Part shown: positions 53,974 through 63,595 of the stretch, in pieces | Position numbering within the stretch: position 1 is the stretch's first letter | Layout: every line of letters begins with the position of its first letter | Assembly: GCA_004020315.1 (NCBI GenBank) | Contig: SAQG01000027.1 | Location: forward strand, 24,197 to 88,196 | Reading direction: 5' to 3' | DNA length: 64,000 nt | Source of the DNA: Mesorhizobium sp. | GTDB taxonomy: Bacteria > Pseudomonadota > Alphaproteobacteria > Rhizobiales > Rhizobiaceae | Notes under the pieces: model-generated | Database searches by the model: none | Told to the model about the DNA's origin: nothing | The model's input: the letters and a program-made list of their open reading frames with translations, nothing else | Made by a program: the position numbers and the translations under genes

Positions 53974-55992
53974 CTACTGCCGCCGCAGCCGCCTTTCGAG
54001 CTCCTCTGCGTCCGTTATCACCGGCAGGCAGACCTGTCCGGTGCACAGCCAGGCGCCGGGCTCGGTCGTTGGCGGCAGGACGCCGCCTGGCAGCGTCGGC
54101 AGGTTTGTCGCCGAGCCGACCGGCACGATAGTGTCGATCCGGCGCGGGTCCGGATTTCGATTTGCAACCGGAACAAGCCTCGGATTCTCCGGGCTATCCA
54201 CCAGCACCAGTTTGAACGGCTCGATCGCCAGGGCACAGGCGTTGACGATGCCCGCCTGGCCATAGGCCTGATGCGCCGCCCGGCCGGCTGCGTGTTCGGC
54301 GACCTTCCAGGTCTTTTCCTGCAATTCGAGATCGCCGGAAAGCGAGGACAATCGGACCATGGCCTCGATGATCTGGCCGGTGGCTGAAGGAATGGCCTCG
54401 TCGACATCGCCCCTGATGCGGATCGGCACATCACTGCTGTCCGACGCGGTGAGATAGTAGCCGGTGTTGTCCTCGTCGTGATGCCATTGGTCGAGCTGCG
54501 CGAGGAATTGGCCGGCCAGCTCGGCATAGCGCGATGTGCCGGTGGCTTCGAACAATGAGATCGCAGCGTTGGCCATGGCGGCGTAGTCGCTCGACAGCGC
54601 CGGGAAGAGCTTCTTTGCGCCAAGCATCGAATGCGGCAGGCGGCCATCTCGAGCAGCGCTGGCGATGGCGGCAAAGGCCCGTTCCGCCGCCTCGATCCAG
54701 TCGATCCGTTTCAGCGCGCGCCCGGTTTCGGCAAGAGCTGCGATCACCAGGCCGTTCCAATCGGTCAGGACTTTGCCGTCACGCCCGGGTCTGACGCGCT
54801 GCTCCCTGACTGTCAGCAGTTTTTCTTTCAGCGGGATCAGCCGATCACGATCGGCGACGCTTTGCGTTTGCTGGGCCTCGGTCTGGTGGATAATGGGCTT
54901 GCCTTCCCAGCCATGCGGGCTGGAAAGCGTGAAGTATTTGAAAAACAAGGCCGATTCGTCGCCAAGGGCGGTCTCGACCTCATCCCTGCTCCAGGTGTAG
55001 AACAGCCCCTCCTCGCCCTCGCTGTCGGCGTCGAGGCTGGCGGCGAAGGCACCATCATCGACGCGCATTTCGCGCAAGAGCCAGTCGATCGTCTCTTCGA
55101 TTCGTACCCGGAACAAATTGTTGCCTGATGCCGCATAGGCCCAATTGCACAGCCGAATGAGCTGCGCGTTGTCGTAGAGCATTTTTTCGAAATGCGGCAC
55201 CAGCCACTCGGCGTCGGTCGAATAGCGGCTCAGGCCGCCGCCGGCATGGTCGTAGATGCCGCCACCCAGCATCTTTTTGAGGCTAAGCAGGACGGCGTCG
55301 CTATGGGATGTGGCGCCGTCGCGCAGCCAGGACAGCCAGAGCGTCTGCATGAACGGCGCATTGGGAAATTTGGGCGCGCCGCGCAGGCCGCCCAATTCCC
55401 TGTCGATCATGCCGTCAATGCCATTGGCGAGCGTCGCGAGTGTGTCGCGATCGAGCACGGCCTTGGCGTGCGTGCCCGCCAGCCGCGCCTCGACATGCGT
55501 GGTCAGTCCGTCGGCGCTTTGGTTAACGCTTTCTTTCTTCTCGCGCCACGCCTTGTCGACCGCCTCCAGCACCTGGACGAAGCCAGGGCGGCCGTAGCGG
55601 GCCTCGCGCGGAAAATAGGTGCCGCCCCAGAAAGGCTTTCCGTCCGGCGTCAAAAACATGGTCAGCGGCCATCCACCCTGTTCGCCCATCGAGGATAGCG
55701 CGGCCATATAGATCTGATCGATGTCCGGCCGCTCCTCGCGATCGACCTTGATATTGACGAAGAGACGGTTCATGACGGCGGCAACGTCGTCGTTCTCGAA
55801 GCTTTCGTGCGCCATGACATGGCACCAGTGGCAGGCGGCGTAGCCGACCGAGAGCAGGATTGGCCGCTGCAGCGCCTTTGCTTCGGCGAGCGACGCCGGC
55901 GACCACGCCCGCCAATGCACCGGGTTGCCGCTATGCTGCTGCAGATAGGGGCTGGCCTCTTCGGCAAGCAGGTTTCGTGCGGGCAAGGTCAC
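53974..55992 (-). CDS. Thioredoxin-fold DUF255 protein (YyaL/SPATA20 type)
   Basis: A 672-residue protein. The N-terminal thioredoxin-like domain has the LLSVGYAACHWCHVMAHESFEND motif with a CxxC pair at about residues 50-53. A long (alpha/alpha)6-barrel-like part resembling glycoside hydrolase and epimerase barrels follows (GGIYDHAGGGLSRYSTDAEWLVPHFEKMLYDNAQL; DWNGLVIAALAETGR). The biological role of this widely conserved family is unsettled. GTG 55992 (then TLPARNLL) is chosen because the family begins with NRLAxExSPYLxQH. It is divergent from mnmE with only 63 bases between the starts. Confidence 0.9.
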   Translation of the reverse strand: MTLPARNLLAEEASPYLQQHSGNPVHWRAWSPASLAEAKALQRPILLSVGYAACHWCHVMAHESFENDDVAAVMNRLFVNIKVDREERPDIDQIYMAALSSMGEQGGWPLTMFLTPDGKPFWGGTYFPREARYGRPGFVQVLEAVDKAWREKKESVNQSADGLTTHVEARLAGTHAKAVLDRDTLATLANGIDGMIDRELGGLRGAPKFPNAPFMQTLWLSWLRDGATSHSDAVLLSLKKMLGGGIYDHAGGGLSRYSTDAEWLVPHFEKMLYDNAQLIRLCNWAYAASGNNLFRVRIEETIDWLLREMRVDDGAFAASLDADSEGEEGLFYTWSRDEVETALGDESALFFKYFTLSSPHGWEGKPIIHQTEAQQTQSVADRDRLIPLKEKLLTVREQRVRPGRDGKVLTDWNGLVIAALAETGRALKRIDWIEAAERAFAAIASAARDGRLPHSMLGAKKLFPALSSDYAAMANAAISLFEATGTSRYAELAGQFLAQLDQWHHDEDNTGYYLTASDSSDVPIRIRGDVDEAIPSATGQIIEAMVRLSSLSGDLELQEKTWKVAEHAAGRAAHQAYGQAGIVNACALAIEPFKLVLVDSPENPRLVPVANRNPDPRRIDTIVPVGSATNLPTLPGGVLPPTTEPGAWLCTGQVCLPVITDAEELERRLRRQ

Positions 55993-56055
55993 GGTCGGGC
56001 ACTCGGCGGTTGTCGATGAACAAGCGAAGCTAGGGCGGTTGTGCTGGGTCGGCAA

Positions 56056-57384
56056 ATGATTTCAGGAGATTCCATCGTTGCGCTGTCGAGCGGGCGCCTG
56101 CCCGCCGGCGTTGCGGTGATCCGCATTTCCGGCCCGCATAGTCGATTCGTGCTCGAAACGATTGCCAGTTCGATGGTCAAGGACCGTGTTGCGGCCTATC
56201 GCAAGTTCAGGGCGCCGGACGGATCGGTGCTCGACAGCGGCCTGGTCATCTTCTTTGCCGGGCCCAACAGCTTTACCGGTGAGGATATCGCCGAATTCCA
56301 TGTCCATGGCGGGCGTGCCGTGGTGGCGAGGATGCTCGAGACGATCGCCGGCTTCGACGGCGTTAGGCATGCCGAGCCAGGCGAGTTCACCCGCCGCGCC
56401 TTTCTCAACGGCAAGGTCGATCTGGTCGAGGCCGAGGCGCTGGCCGATCTCGTCAGTGCCGAGACCGAGGCGCAGCGGCGCTTTGCCGTACAAAATGCCG
56501 AAGGTGCGCAAAGCGAACTCTATCTGGGCTGGCGCCGTCGGCTCATCCATGCGCGGGCGATGATCGAGGCGGAAATCGATTTTGCCGACGAAGACGATGT
56601 GCCCGGTTCCGTAGCGGAGACGGTCTGGTCGGACGTCCGGGCGATGATCGACGAGATCGAGCGTCATGTCCGGGGTTTCCGGGCCGCCGAGATCATCCGC
56701 GACGGGTTTGAGGTCGTCATTCTCGGCGCACCGAATGCCGGCAAATCAAGCCTGTTCAACGCGCTGGCACGCCGCGAAGCGGCGATCGTCACGGAAGAAC
56801 CCGGCACGACCCGCGATCTGCTCGAAGTGGTGCTCGACCTGGAGGGGATGCGGGTAAGGGTAACCGATACTGCCGGCCTGCGCGAGACGCCCGGCAGGAT
56901 CGAGGCGATTGGCATCGAAAGGGCGAGGAGCAAGGCCGGCACTGCCGATCTTCTGCTTGTGCTGGAGGATCTGGCGGACCCGGTGCCGATCGGCGCAATA
57001 CAAGCCGATATCCCGACATTGCGGGTTGGGACAAAAGTCGATCTGCTGCACGATAAACCGCCGGCGCTTGCCGGGCGCTACGACGCGGTTATCTCGACCA
57101 GGGACGGCACCGGGCTGGCGGAACTGCTGGGGGAGATCGGCCGCCGCGCCGCCGCGCAGATCGGCCAGGCCGGCGATATCCTGCCGTCGCGGCTGCGCCA
57201 TGTCGAGCTTCTCAATGAAACCAAGCGCTTCCTGCTTGCGGCAGTGACCGAGGACAAGCGCGGGCAGGAGTTGCGGGCAGAAGAAGTGCGGCTGGCAGCG
57301 GACCGGCTTGGCCGCATCGTCGGAGCCGTCGACGTCGAAGACATGCTCGACGTTATCTTCTCGCAGTTCTGCATCGGAAAATGA
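56056..57384 (+). CDS. mnmE: tRNA modification GTPase MnmE
   Basis: A 442-residue GTPase that acts with MnmG to modify the wobble uridine of certain tRNAs. The N-terminal tetrahydrofolate-binding domain begins GDSIVALSSGRLPAGVAVIRISG. The G domain has G1 GAPNAGKSS, a TTRD G2 region and G3 DTAGLRE. The C-terminal CIGK, containing the catalytic Cys, is exact. ATG 56056 is chosen over GTG 56041 to match the usual N-terminus. Several parS-like sites follow it. Confidence 0.96.
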   Translation: MISGDSIVALSSGRLPAGVAVIRISGPHSRFVLETIASSMVKDRVAAYRKFRAPDGSVLDSGLVIFFAGPNSFTGEDIAEFHVHGGRAVVARMLETIAGFDGVRHAEPGEFTRRAFLNGKVDLVEAEALADLVSAETEAQRRFAVQNAEGAQSELYLGWRRRLIHARAMIEAEIDFADEDDVPGSVAETVWSDVRAMIDEIERHVRGFRAAEIIRDGFEVVILGAPNAGKSSLFNALARREAAIVTEEPGTTRDLLEVVLDLEGMRVRVTDTAGLRETPGRIEAIGIERARSKAGTADLLLVLEDLADPVPIGAIQADIPTLRVGTKVDLLHDKPPALAGRYDAVISTRDGTGLAELLGEIGRRAAAQIGQAGDILPSRLRHVELLNETKRFLLAAVTEDKRGQELRAEEVRLAADRLGRIVGAVDVEDMLDVIFSQFCIGK

Positions 57385-57397
57385 CTCACGTGAAACA
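57382..57397. promoter_or_regulatory. parS-like site 1
   Basis: TGACTCACGTGAAACA, 14 of 16 matches to the parS consensus TGTTTCACGTGAAACA, overlapping the mnmE stop codon. Confidence 0.7.
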
Positions 57398-57418
57398 TGG
57401 CAGGCTGGCCGGCTTCGG

Positions 57419-57434
57419 TGGTTCGCGTGAAACG
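57419..57434. promoter_or_regulatory. parS-like site 2 (weak)
   Basis: TGGTTCGCGTGAAACG, 13 of 16 matches to the parS consensus. Confidence 0.5.
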
Positions 57435-57452
57435 TTGAGGCAGGCGTCGGGA

Positions 57453-57468
57453 TGATTCACGTGAAACG
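57453..57468. promoter_or_regulatory. parS-like site 3
   Basis: TGATTCACGTGAAACG, 14 of 16 matches to the parS consensus. Confidence 0.7.
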
Positions 57469-57512
57469 CTGAGCAGTACTCCGCTGAGTGGTCGCCGCCT
57501 GATCAATTGCAT

Positions 57513-57528
57513 TGTTTCACGTGAAACG
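57513..57528. promoter_or_regulatory. parS site 4
   Basis: TGTTTCACGTGAAACG, 15 of 16 matches with a perfect GTTTCACGTGAAAC palindrome, 68 bases before mnmG. Confidence 0.9.
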
Positions 57529-57595
57529 ATTCGTCTCCTTGACAGCGCGTGCCTCCGGGGACATGTGTCGGTCAACCTGAATCTGGAATACTGAA

Positions 57596-59470
57596 ATGAC
57601 CGATCACTATGATGTGGTTGTGGTGGGCGGCGGCCATGCTGGCTGCGAGGCGGCCAGCGCTGCCGCGCGCGCCGGTGCGAGAACCGCGCTGGTGACGCTG
57701 CGCTTCGACACGATCGGCGTCATGTCGTGCAATCCGGCGATCGGCGGGCTCGGCAAGGGGCATCTGGTTCGCGAGATCGATGCCATGGACGGCCTGATGG
57801 GCCGAGTCGCCGATGCGGCCGGCATCCAGTTCCGTCTGCTCAATCGCCGCAAGGGGCCGGCAGTGCGCGGGCCGCGGACGCAGGCGGACAGAAAACTCTA
57901 TCGCCTCGCCATGCAGGCGGCGATTCGCGAGCAGGCCGGCCTTGAGGTGGTCGAGGGCGAGGTTCTCGATTTCGAAATCGTGGGTGAACGCATAGCGGCC
58001 GTGCTGCTGGCGAATGGCCGGCGGCTTGCCTGCGGCGCCGTGGTGCTGACCACCGGCACTTTCCTGCGCGGGCTGATCCATATTGGCGAGAAGAAGATCG
58101 TTGCCGGCCGCATGAACGAGCAGGCCAGCCTCGGCCTGTCGGCAACGATGAGCCGCGCCGGCTTCAAACTCGGGCGGCTGAAGACCGGCACGCCGCCACG
58201 GCTGGATGGGCGGACGATCGACTGGGCATCGCTGGAGAGCCAGGCCGCGGATGACGAGCCGGTGCCGTTCTCGCTGATGACCGACCGCATCGACAACCCG
58301 CAAATCCATTGCGGCATCACGCGTACGACCGCGGCGACACATGATCTGATCCGCGCTAATCTCGGCCGATCGGCCATGTATTCCGGCTCGATCGAAGGCG
58401 TAGGGCCGCGTTACTGCCCGTCCATCGAGGACAAGATCGTCAAGTTCGGCGACCGCGAAGGCCACCAGATTTTTCTGGAGCCGGAAGGGTTGGACGACGA
58501 CACTGTCTACCCGAACGGTATTTCGACCTCGCTGCCCGAGGACGTGCAACTCGACATCCTGAAGACCATCCCGGGTCTTGAACGCGCGACCATGCTGCAG
58601 CCCGGCTATGCTATCGAATATGACCATGTCGACCCCCGCGAGCTCAAGCCGACGCTAGAAACCAAGCGAATCGCCGGACTTTTCTTGGCCGGACAGATTA
58701 ATGGCACCACCGGCTACGAGGAGGCCGGCGCGCAAGGGCTGCTGGCTGGCATCAACGCCGCGCGCCAGGCATCGGCAAGCGATCAGATCGTGCTCAGCCG
58801 CACCGAGGCTTATATTGGGGTGATGGTCGACGATCTGACCAGCCGCGGCATTGCCGAGCCCTATCGGATGTTCACTTCCCGGGCCGAGTTCCGGCTGTCG
58901 CTGCGGGCCGACAATGCCGATGAGCGGCTGACGCCGCTGGCCACCAAGCTCGACATCGCTTCGCAGGAGCGGATGCAACGGTTCAACCACGTCGTGCAGG
59001 ACCTTGAAAAGGCGAGGGACATTGCGCTTGGCACGACCATGACCCCCAACGAGGCGGCGCGCCATGGGCTGGAGATCAACAGGGACGGTGTGCGCCGCTC
59101 GGCCTATGAGTTGCTGGCCTATCCAGGTGTTGATGTCGCCTGGCTGGCCCGAATCGCCCCGGAGTTTGCGGCGATCGACGCCAAGACGGCCGAACGTCTC
59201 GAAACGGAAGCGAAATATTCGGTCTATCTCGACCGCCAGCAGGCGGATGTCACCCAGATCAGGCATGAGGAGAGCCGGCTGATCCCGCCTTCGCTCGACT
59301 TTGCTTCGGTTCCGGGCCTGTCCAACGAACTGAAGCAGAAGATGCTGGCGCGTCAGCCGCGCTCGATCGCCGATGCCCAGCGTATGGAAGGCATGACGCC
59401 GGCGGCGCTGGCGATCATCGTCGCGCATGTCCGCAACGCCGAAGCTGCGGCGCGAAAGAACGTTGCGTGA
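57596..59470 (+). CDS. mnmG: tRNA uridine-5-carboxymethylaminomethyl modification enzyme MnmG (GidA)
   Basis: A 624-residue FAD enzyme, partner of MnmE in tRNA wobble uridine modification. The N-terminal FAD motif is VVVVGGGHAGCEAASAAAR, followed by SCNPAIGGLGKGHLVREIDA, LKTGTPPRLDGRTID and the later NGTTGYEEAGAQGLLAGINA. The C-terminal domain ends as usual at about 620 residues. The stop overlaps the rsmG start codon. The parS cluster occupies its upstream region. Confidence 0.97.
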   Translation: MTDHYDVVVVGGGHAGCEAASAAARAGARTALVTLRFDTIGVMSCNPAIGGLGKGHLVREIDAMDGLMGRVADAAGIQFRLLNRRKGPAVRGPRTQADRKLYRLAMQAAIREQAGLEVVEGEVLDFEIVGERIAAVLLANGRRLACGAVVLTTGTFLRGLIHIGEKKIVAGRMNEQASLGLSATMSRAGFKLGRLKTGTPPRLDGRTIDWASLESQAADDEPVPFSLMTDRIDNPQIHCGITRTTAATHDLIRANLGRSAMYSGSIEGVGPRYCPSIEDKIVKFGDREGHQIFLEPEGLDDDTVYPNGISTSLPEDVQLDILKTIPGLERATMLQPGYAIEYDHVDPRELKPTLETKRIAGLFLAGQINGTTGYEEAGAQGLLAGINAARQASASDQIVLSRTEAYIGVMVDDLTSRGIAEPYRMFTSRAEFRLSLRADNADERLTPLATKLDIASQERMQRFNHVVQDLEKARDIALGTTMTPNEAARHGLEINRDGVRRSAYELLAYPGVDVAWLARIAPEFAAIDAKTAERLETEAKYSVYLDRQQADVTQIRHEESRLIPPSLDFASVPGLSNELKQKMLARQPRSIADAQRMEGMTPAALAIIVAHVRNAEAAARKNVA

Positions 59471-60102
59471 GCGCTGCCTCATGGACGAGCCTGCAGGAGA
59501 CTGCAGGTCCGGTTTCACGTGAAACATTCGAACGGCTCGTCGAGTTCGAGACGGTCTTCCAGAAATGGAACCGCCGGATAAATCTGGCGGCGCAGTCGAC
59601 GCAGGACGATGTCTGGCATCGCCACATCCTTGACAGCGCGCAGCTGGCGCGAATCAAACCAGAGGCGAAGCGCTGGGTCGATCTCGGCTCGGGGGGCGGT
59701 TTTCCCGGCCTGGTGCTTGCCTTCCTGCTCGCCGAACGCGACGGCGCCAGCATCGAACTGGTTGAAAGCAACCGGAAAAAGGCGTCGTTCCTGCAAGCGG
59801 TCATCGGCCAATTCAACCTGCCCGCCAAGGTCATCGCGCGGCGCATCGACGACGCCTATCCGCTTGTTTCGACCCCTCAAATCGTCACCGCCAGGGCGCT
59901 GGCGTCGCTTCCGGTTTTGCTCGACCTGTCGGCGCCATGGCTGATGGCCGGGGCGCGCGGCCTGTTCCATAAAGGTCGGGATTACCGCGCTGAACTGGCA
60001 GAAAGCGCTCAACGATGGTCGTTCGATCTGGTAGAACATGCCAGCACGACCGACGCTTACGGCGTCATCGTCGAACTGTCTGACTTGCGCCAACTGTCTT
60101 AG
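59467..60102 (+). CDS. rsmG: 16S rRNA (guanine527-N7)-methyltransferase RsmG (GidB)
   Basis: A 211-residue SAM-dependent methyltransferase for G527 of 16S rRNA. QKWNRRINLAAQSTQDDVWHRHILDSAQL and the SAM loop WVDLGSGGGFPGLVLA are characteristic, as is ELVESNRKKASFL. GTG 59467 overlaps the mnmG stop. The coding sequence contains a near-perfect parS site (59511-59526), read as VSRET, so centromere function and coding share these bases. Confidence 0.96.
   Translation: MSAASWTSLQETAGPVSRETFERLVEFETVFQKWNRRINLAAQSTQDDVWHRHILDSAQLARIKPEAKRWVDLGSGGGFPGLVLAFLLAERDGASIELVESNRKKASFLQAVIGQFNLPAKVIARRIDDAYPLVSTPQIVTARALASLPVLLDLSAPWLMAGARGLFHKGRDYRAELAESAQRWSFDLVEHASTTDAYGVIVELSDLRQLS
59511..59526. promoter_or_regulatory. 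parS site 5, inside rsmG
   Basis: GGTTTCACGTGAAACA, 15 of 16 matches, at about codons 15-20 of rsmG. Confidence 0.85.
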
Positions 60103-60139
60103 AAACAGCGACCTCGGAATGAATTTCTGGCATAGACCC

Positions 60140-60940
60140 ATGATGAAGAATGGTCCTCGAATCATCACCGTAGCCAACCAGAAGGGCGGCGTCGGCAAAA
60201 CGACGACGGCCATCAATCTGGCGACGGCACTGGCGGCGATCGGCGAGCAGGTGCTGATCGTCGATCTCGACCCGCAAGGCAATGCCAGCACCGGCCTCGG
60301 CATCGACCGGCGCGACCGCACCGTTTCGTCCTACGACGTGCTGACCGGCGAGCTCGATCTGGAGGCGGCGGCGATCCCGACGGCGGTGCCGGGCCTGTCG
60401 ATCGTGCCGTCAACGCTCGACCTGCTCGGCATCGAGATGGAGATCGCCTCGGCGCCGGACCGGGTGCTGCGGCTGCGCAACGCCTTGCGTGCCTCGGCCG
60501 CGCGTTCGGCGAATTTCGGCTACGTGCTGATCGATTGCCCACCTTCGCTCAATCTTCTGACGCTGAACTCGATGGCGGCGGCCGATTCGGTGCTGGTGCC
60601 GCTGCAATGCGAGTTCTTCGCGCTCGAAGGCTTGAGCCAGCTGCTGGAGACGGTCGAGCAGGTTCGCCGCTCGATCAATCCCGACCTGACGATCCAGGGT
60701 ATCGTGCTGACCATGTTCGACGGGCGCAACAATCTTGCCAACCAGGTGGTGCAGGATGTGCGCGCGCATATGGGCGACAAGGTTTATGAAACCGTCATTC
60801 CGCGCAATGTGCGTGTCTCCGAGGCGCCTTCCTACGGCAAGCCGGCGATCCTCTACGATCTCAAATGCTCCGGCAGCCAGGCCTATCTGCAGCTTGCCTC
60901 CGAGGTGATCCGCCGCGAGCGCAACTTACGCGCCGCTTAG
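60140..60940 (+). CDS. parA: Chromosome partitioning ATPase ParA
   Basis: A 266-residue deviant Walker A ATPase moving the ParB-parS complex. TVANQKGGVGKTTTAINLA holds the signature lysines near residues 15-20, VDLDPQGNASTGLG and VLIDCPPSLNLLTLN follow, and the Lys/Arg-rich C-terminus may bind DNA. ATG 60140 or 60143 is likely; an in-frame ATG at 60119 would add seven residues. Confidence 0.96.
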   Translation: MMKNGPRIITVANQKGGVGKTTTAINLATALAAIGEQVLIVDLDPQGNASTGLGIDRRDRTVSSYDVLTGELDLEAAAIPTAVPGLSIVPSTLDLLGIEMEIASAPDRVLRLRNALRASAARSANFGYVLIDCPPSLNLLTLNSMAAADSVLVPLQCEFFALEGLSQLLETVEQVRRSINPDLTIQGIVLTMFDGRNNLANQVVQDVRAHMGDKVYETVIPRNVRVSEAPSYGKPAILYDLKCSGSQAYLQLASEVIRRERNLRAA

Positions 60941-61015
60941 TGCATGTCGCCCAAAAGGCGGTAACTGTTGTTGGCATGCAGAGCTGATTCGATAGCGAAA
61001 CGATCTGGACAGACG

Positions 61016-61900
61016 ATGAACGAAGACCTTTCGAGAAAAAGACTGGGGCGGGGACTGGCCGCGCTGATCGGCGAAATCGATCGTCCGGCAGCAGTGGAAA
61101 AGCAGGGCATGAATGCCGACGGCAAGGTGCCGATCGAGTTCCTGAGCCCGAACCCGAAAAATCCGCGCCGGCATTTCGGCGACGCCGATCTGACCGACCT
61201 CGCCCAGTCAATCCGCGAACATGGCGTGGTGCAGCCGGTGGTGGCGCGGCCGTCGCCGACCCAGCTAGGCCGCTACGAGATCATCGCCGGCGAGCGGCGC
61301 TGGCGCGCTGCGCAGCGCGCCGGGCTGACCGAAATCCCGATCATCGTGCGCGATGTCAACGATCGCACCGCGCTTGAACTGGCGATCATCGAAAACGTCC
61401 AGCGCACCGACCTCAATCCGGTCGAGGAGGCGATGGGCTACCAGCAGCTGATCGACGATCACGGCTACACCCAGGCCGATCTCGGCCAGGTGATCGGCAA
61501 GAGCCGCAGCCATGTCGCCAATACGCTCAGGCTCTTGAAGCTGCCCGATGTGATCCGCGACATGCTGGTCGACGGCGCGCTGTCGGCCGGCCACGCCCGC
61601 ACCTTGGTGACCGCGGAGGATCCGGCGGGCCTGGCCAAGCGGATCGTCGAGGAGGGGCTTTCGGTGCGCCAAGCCGAAGCGCTGGCGCAGATGCCGGCCG
61701 GCGCTCCAACCGTAAAGCGACAGCCTGCGGAACCGGCGCAAAAGGATGCCGACACGCTGGCGCTGGAAAAGCTCATGACCGACACGCTCGGGATGATCGT
61801 CACGATCGAGCACAAGGAGCGCGGCGGCGTGCTGCGCGTCGCCTATCGGACACTGGACCAGCTCGATGAGCTTTGCCGGCGGTTGAAGCAGGAGCGGTAG
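61016..61900 (+). CDS. parB: Chromosome partitioning protein ParB
   Basis: A 294-residue CTP-dependent DNA clamp that loads at parS. The N-terminal RKRLGRGLAALIG segment is the ParA-interacting tail. The NPRRHF and GERRWRAAQRAGL motifs belong to the CTPase domain. The helix-turn-helix YTQADLGQVIGKSRSHVANTLRLLKLP binds parS, and the C-terminal dimerisation part ends LCRRLKQER. ATG 61016 follows a GGACAGACG leader; parA lies 75 bases upstream. Confidence 0.97.
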   Translation: MNEDLSRKRLGRGLAALIGEIDRPAAVEKQGMNADGKVPIEFLSPNPKNPRRHFGDADLTDLAQSIREHGVVQPVVARPSPTQLGRYEIIAGERRWRAAQRAGLTEIPIIVRDVNDRTALELAIIENVQRTDLNPVEEAMGYQQLIDDHGYTQADLGQVIGKSRSHVANTLRLLKLPDVIRDMLVDGALSAGHARTLVTAEDPAGLAKRIVEEGLSVRQAEALAQMPAGAPTVKRQPAEPAQKDADTLALEKLMTDTLGMIVTIEHKERGGVLRVAYRTLDQLDELCRRLKQER

Positions 61901-62231
61901 GCGCCGCATATTAGCCGGCAAATTGCCTGCCAATCGGCTGCCGCTGACAATAATTCGCCTCCGTTTCGGGCGTCGGCGCCGCCCCTCACCTGCCTGCCGG
62001 CATCCTCCCCCGTATAGTGACGGGGAGAGGGGCGCTCTCAACGACGGCTTCGTCAATCACCGGCGTCGCAAGGCCGGCGTTGCGGCCGGATTCCTTCCCC
62101 CTTTACGCGGAGAAACGCCCTGTAGGGCAATGAGAGGCGGCCGAGCCAGCGATCGTTCGCTTTGCCTTCTGCAATGCTCCGGCCCTGCCGTCACCTACCC
62201 CATAGGTGCAAACTAGCAGCAGCTAGAACTT
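61901..62231. other. Gap between parB and small membrane protein, with decayed repeat
   Basis: 331 bases without a gene. Bases 61980-62110 look like a degenerate family B/C element (CCCCTCACCTGCCTGCCGGC, then CCTCCCCCGT-ATAGTG-ACGGGGAGAGG). No other feature was seen. Confidence 0.5.
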
Positions 62232-62438
62232 CTAGAGGTCTGTATTCTGGCTCGCATTGTTGCTCGTCATTAGCTTGGAACGAACGAGCAATACGGAGAT
62301 GACGATTGCAAGGAGAGAGCTTCCGAGGAACACGATGTCGTCGATCTCGCGGCCGAGGGACATTAAGCCGGTCAAGCGCCAGAACAACCAAGTCAGCAAC
62401 AAGCTGAAAACGACGCCGATGATGATCTTTTTCACCAT
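62232..62438 (-). CDS. Small two-span membrane protein
   Basis: A 68-residue protein with two hydrophobic segments (IIIGVVFSLLLTWLFW at about 5-20 and DIVFLGSSLLAIVISVLLV at about 33-51) and a polar tail. ATG 62438 has a GGGGGGAAG site, better than the longer frame start. I do not recognise it. AT content is higher than in neighbours, which suggests acquisition or relaxed constraint. Confidence 0.5.
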   Translation of the reverse strand: MVKKIIIGVVFSLLLTWLFWRLTGLMSLGREIDDIVFLGSSLLAIVISVLLVRSKLMTSNNASQNTDL

Positions 62439-62545
62439 GTCTTCCCCCCAATTTATCGCCAACTCTCGCGGCGCGAATTCCGTTCCCGCCTTTTTTGGCA
62501 TTTCTCGCGTATGTTTCCTACACGAGTTGGGATCCTTTGTCTGGA

Positions 62546-63595
62546 TCAGCCGCCTCGTTGCGCGAGCCGGGCGCTCTCCACCGCAATGCCGAGCAGGGCC
62601 TGCCGCGCCAGCGCGACCGAGAGATCCGGCCGGCGGCGGGTCTGCAGGACCGCCGTCTGCAATCGGGTCAAGGCGCGGCCAAGCGCCTCGCTGTTCCAGC
62701 GCTCGAGGGCTTTCTCCACCAGCTTTCGCCTGGTGAAGAACACCGGCGGGCGGGCTGCCGCTACGACCGCCGCGGCGTTGCGGCCGCCGGCGTCCATCAG
62801 GCCGCGCATCGCCTGGATTGCTTGCAGCTGCCGCATAGCGGATGAAAGCACCAGAAAAGCCTGGCCGCCGGACTGACAGTGGCGGGTGAAGGCCATGTCG
62901 AAGTCGCCGACCTTGCCTTCGAGCAAGGCGTCGACGGCATCGTCGAAGGAGAGACCGGAAACGTCGCCCGACGTCGCCTTGACGTCGTCGAGGCCGATTT
63001 CGGTCTGGCCGTGGGCATAAAGCACCAGCTTTTCGATCTCGCCGCGCGAGGCCAGCCGGTCACCACCGAGGTTACGGCGCAGCGCCTGGCGGGCCTCCAG
63101 CGTCATCGACATGCCGGCCTTGCGCAATTCCTCGTCGATGACCGTGTCGATGTCGCGGGCCTCGTCGGCGTAGCACGGCAGCGCCATGGCAATGTCGGCC
63201 GCCTCGACAATGGAACGCAGCCCGACGCCTTTCTTCAGGTCGCCGGCTTCAATGAGTATGATCGCGTCCCGCGCGGGCTCTGATGTCAGCGCCTTGACGT
63301 CGTCAGCAAGCGCCTTTTGGCCTGAGGCGTTGCGCACCCACAGCAGGCGCCGCTCCGAAAACATCGGCACGGTGCGCGCCTCGTCGAGCAGGCGGCCCTC
63401 GTCGCGGTCGACCTCCGAACCGTCCAGCCTGACCACGGAGAAAGGATCGTCGAGCGGCAGGCCGGTTTTGCCGGCAAAGGCCTTCGCCCGCTCGGCGACG
63501 AGCCCGCGATCGGGACCATAGAGCAGGACGATCGAGACGCGCGGGTCCGGCCGCGCCAGCCACGAATCGACCTCGTATCCTTTCTTCTGTGCCAT
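62546..63595 (-). CDS. holA: DNA polymerase III delta subunit
   Basis: A 349-residue clamp-loader subunit. The N-terminal part reads LLYGPDRGLVAERAKAFAG with a P-loop-like but non-catalytic turn. FSVVRLDGSEVDRDEGRLLDEARTVPMFSERRLLWVRNA is characteristic of alphaproteobacterial HolA. It wrenches open the DnaN clamp during loading. Facing parB with lptE/leuS expected to its right, it matches the usual order beyond parAB, though those neighbours lie outside the window. ATG 63595 starts MAQKKGYEVDSW. Confidence 0.93.
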   Translation of the reverse strand: MAQKKGYEVDSWLARPDPRVSIVLLYGPDRGLVAERAKAFAGKTGLPLDDPFSVVRLDGSEVDRDEGRLLDEARTVPMFSERRLLWVRNASGQKALADDVKALTSEPARDAIILIEAGDLKKGVGLRSIVEAADIAMALPCYADEARDIDTVIDEELRKAGMSMTLEARQALRRNLGGDRLASRGEIEKLVLYAHGQTEIGLDDVKATSGDVSGLSFDDAVDALLEGKVGDFDMAFTRHCQSGGQAFLVLSSAMRQLQAIQAMRGLMDAGGRNAAAVVAAARPPVFFTRRKLVEKALERWNSEALGRALTRLQTAVLQTRRRPDLSVALARQALLGIAVESARLAQRGG

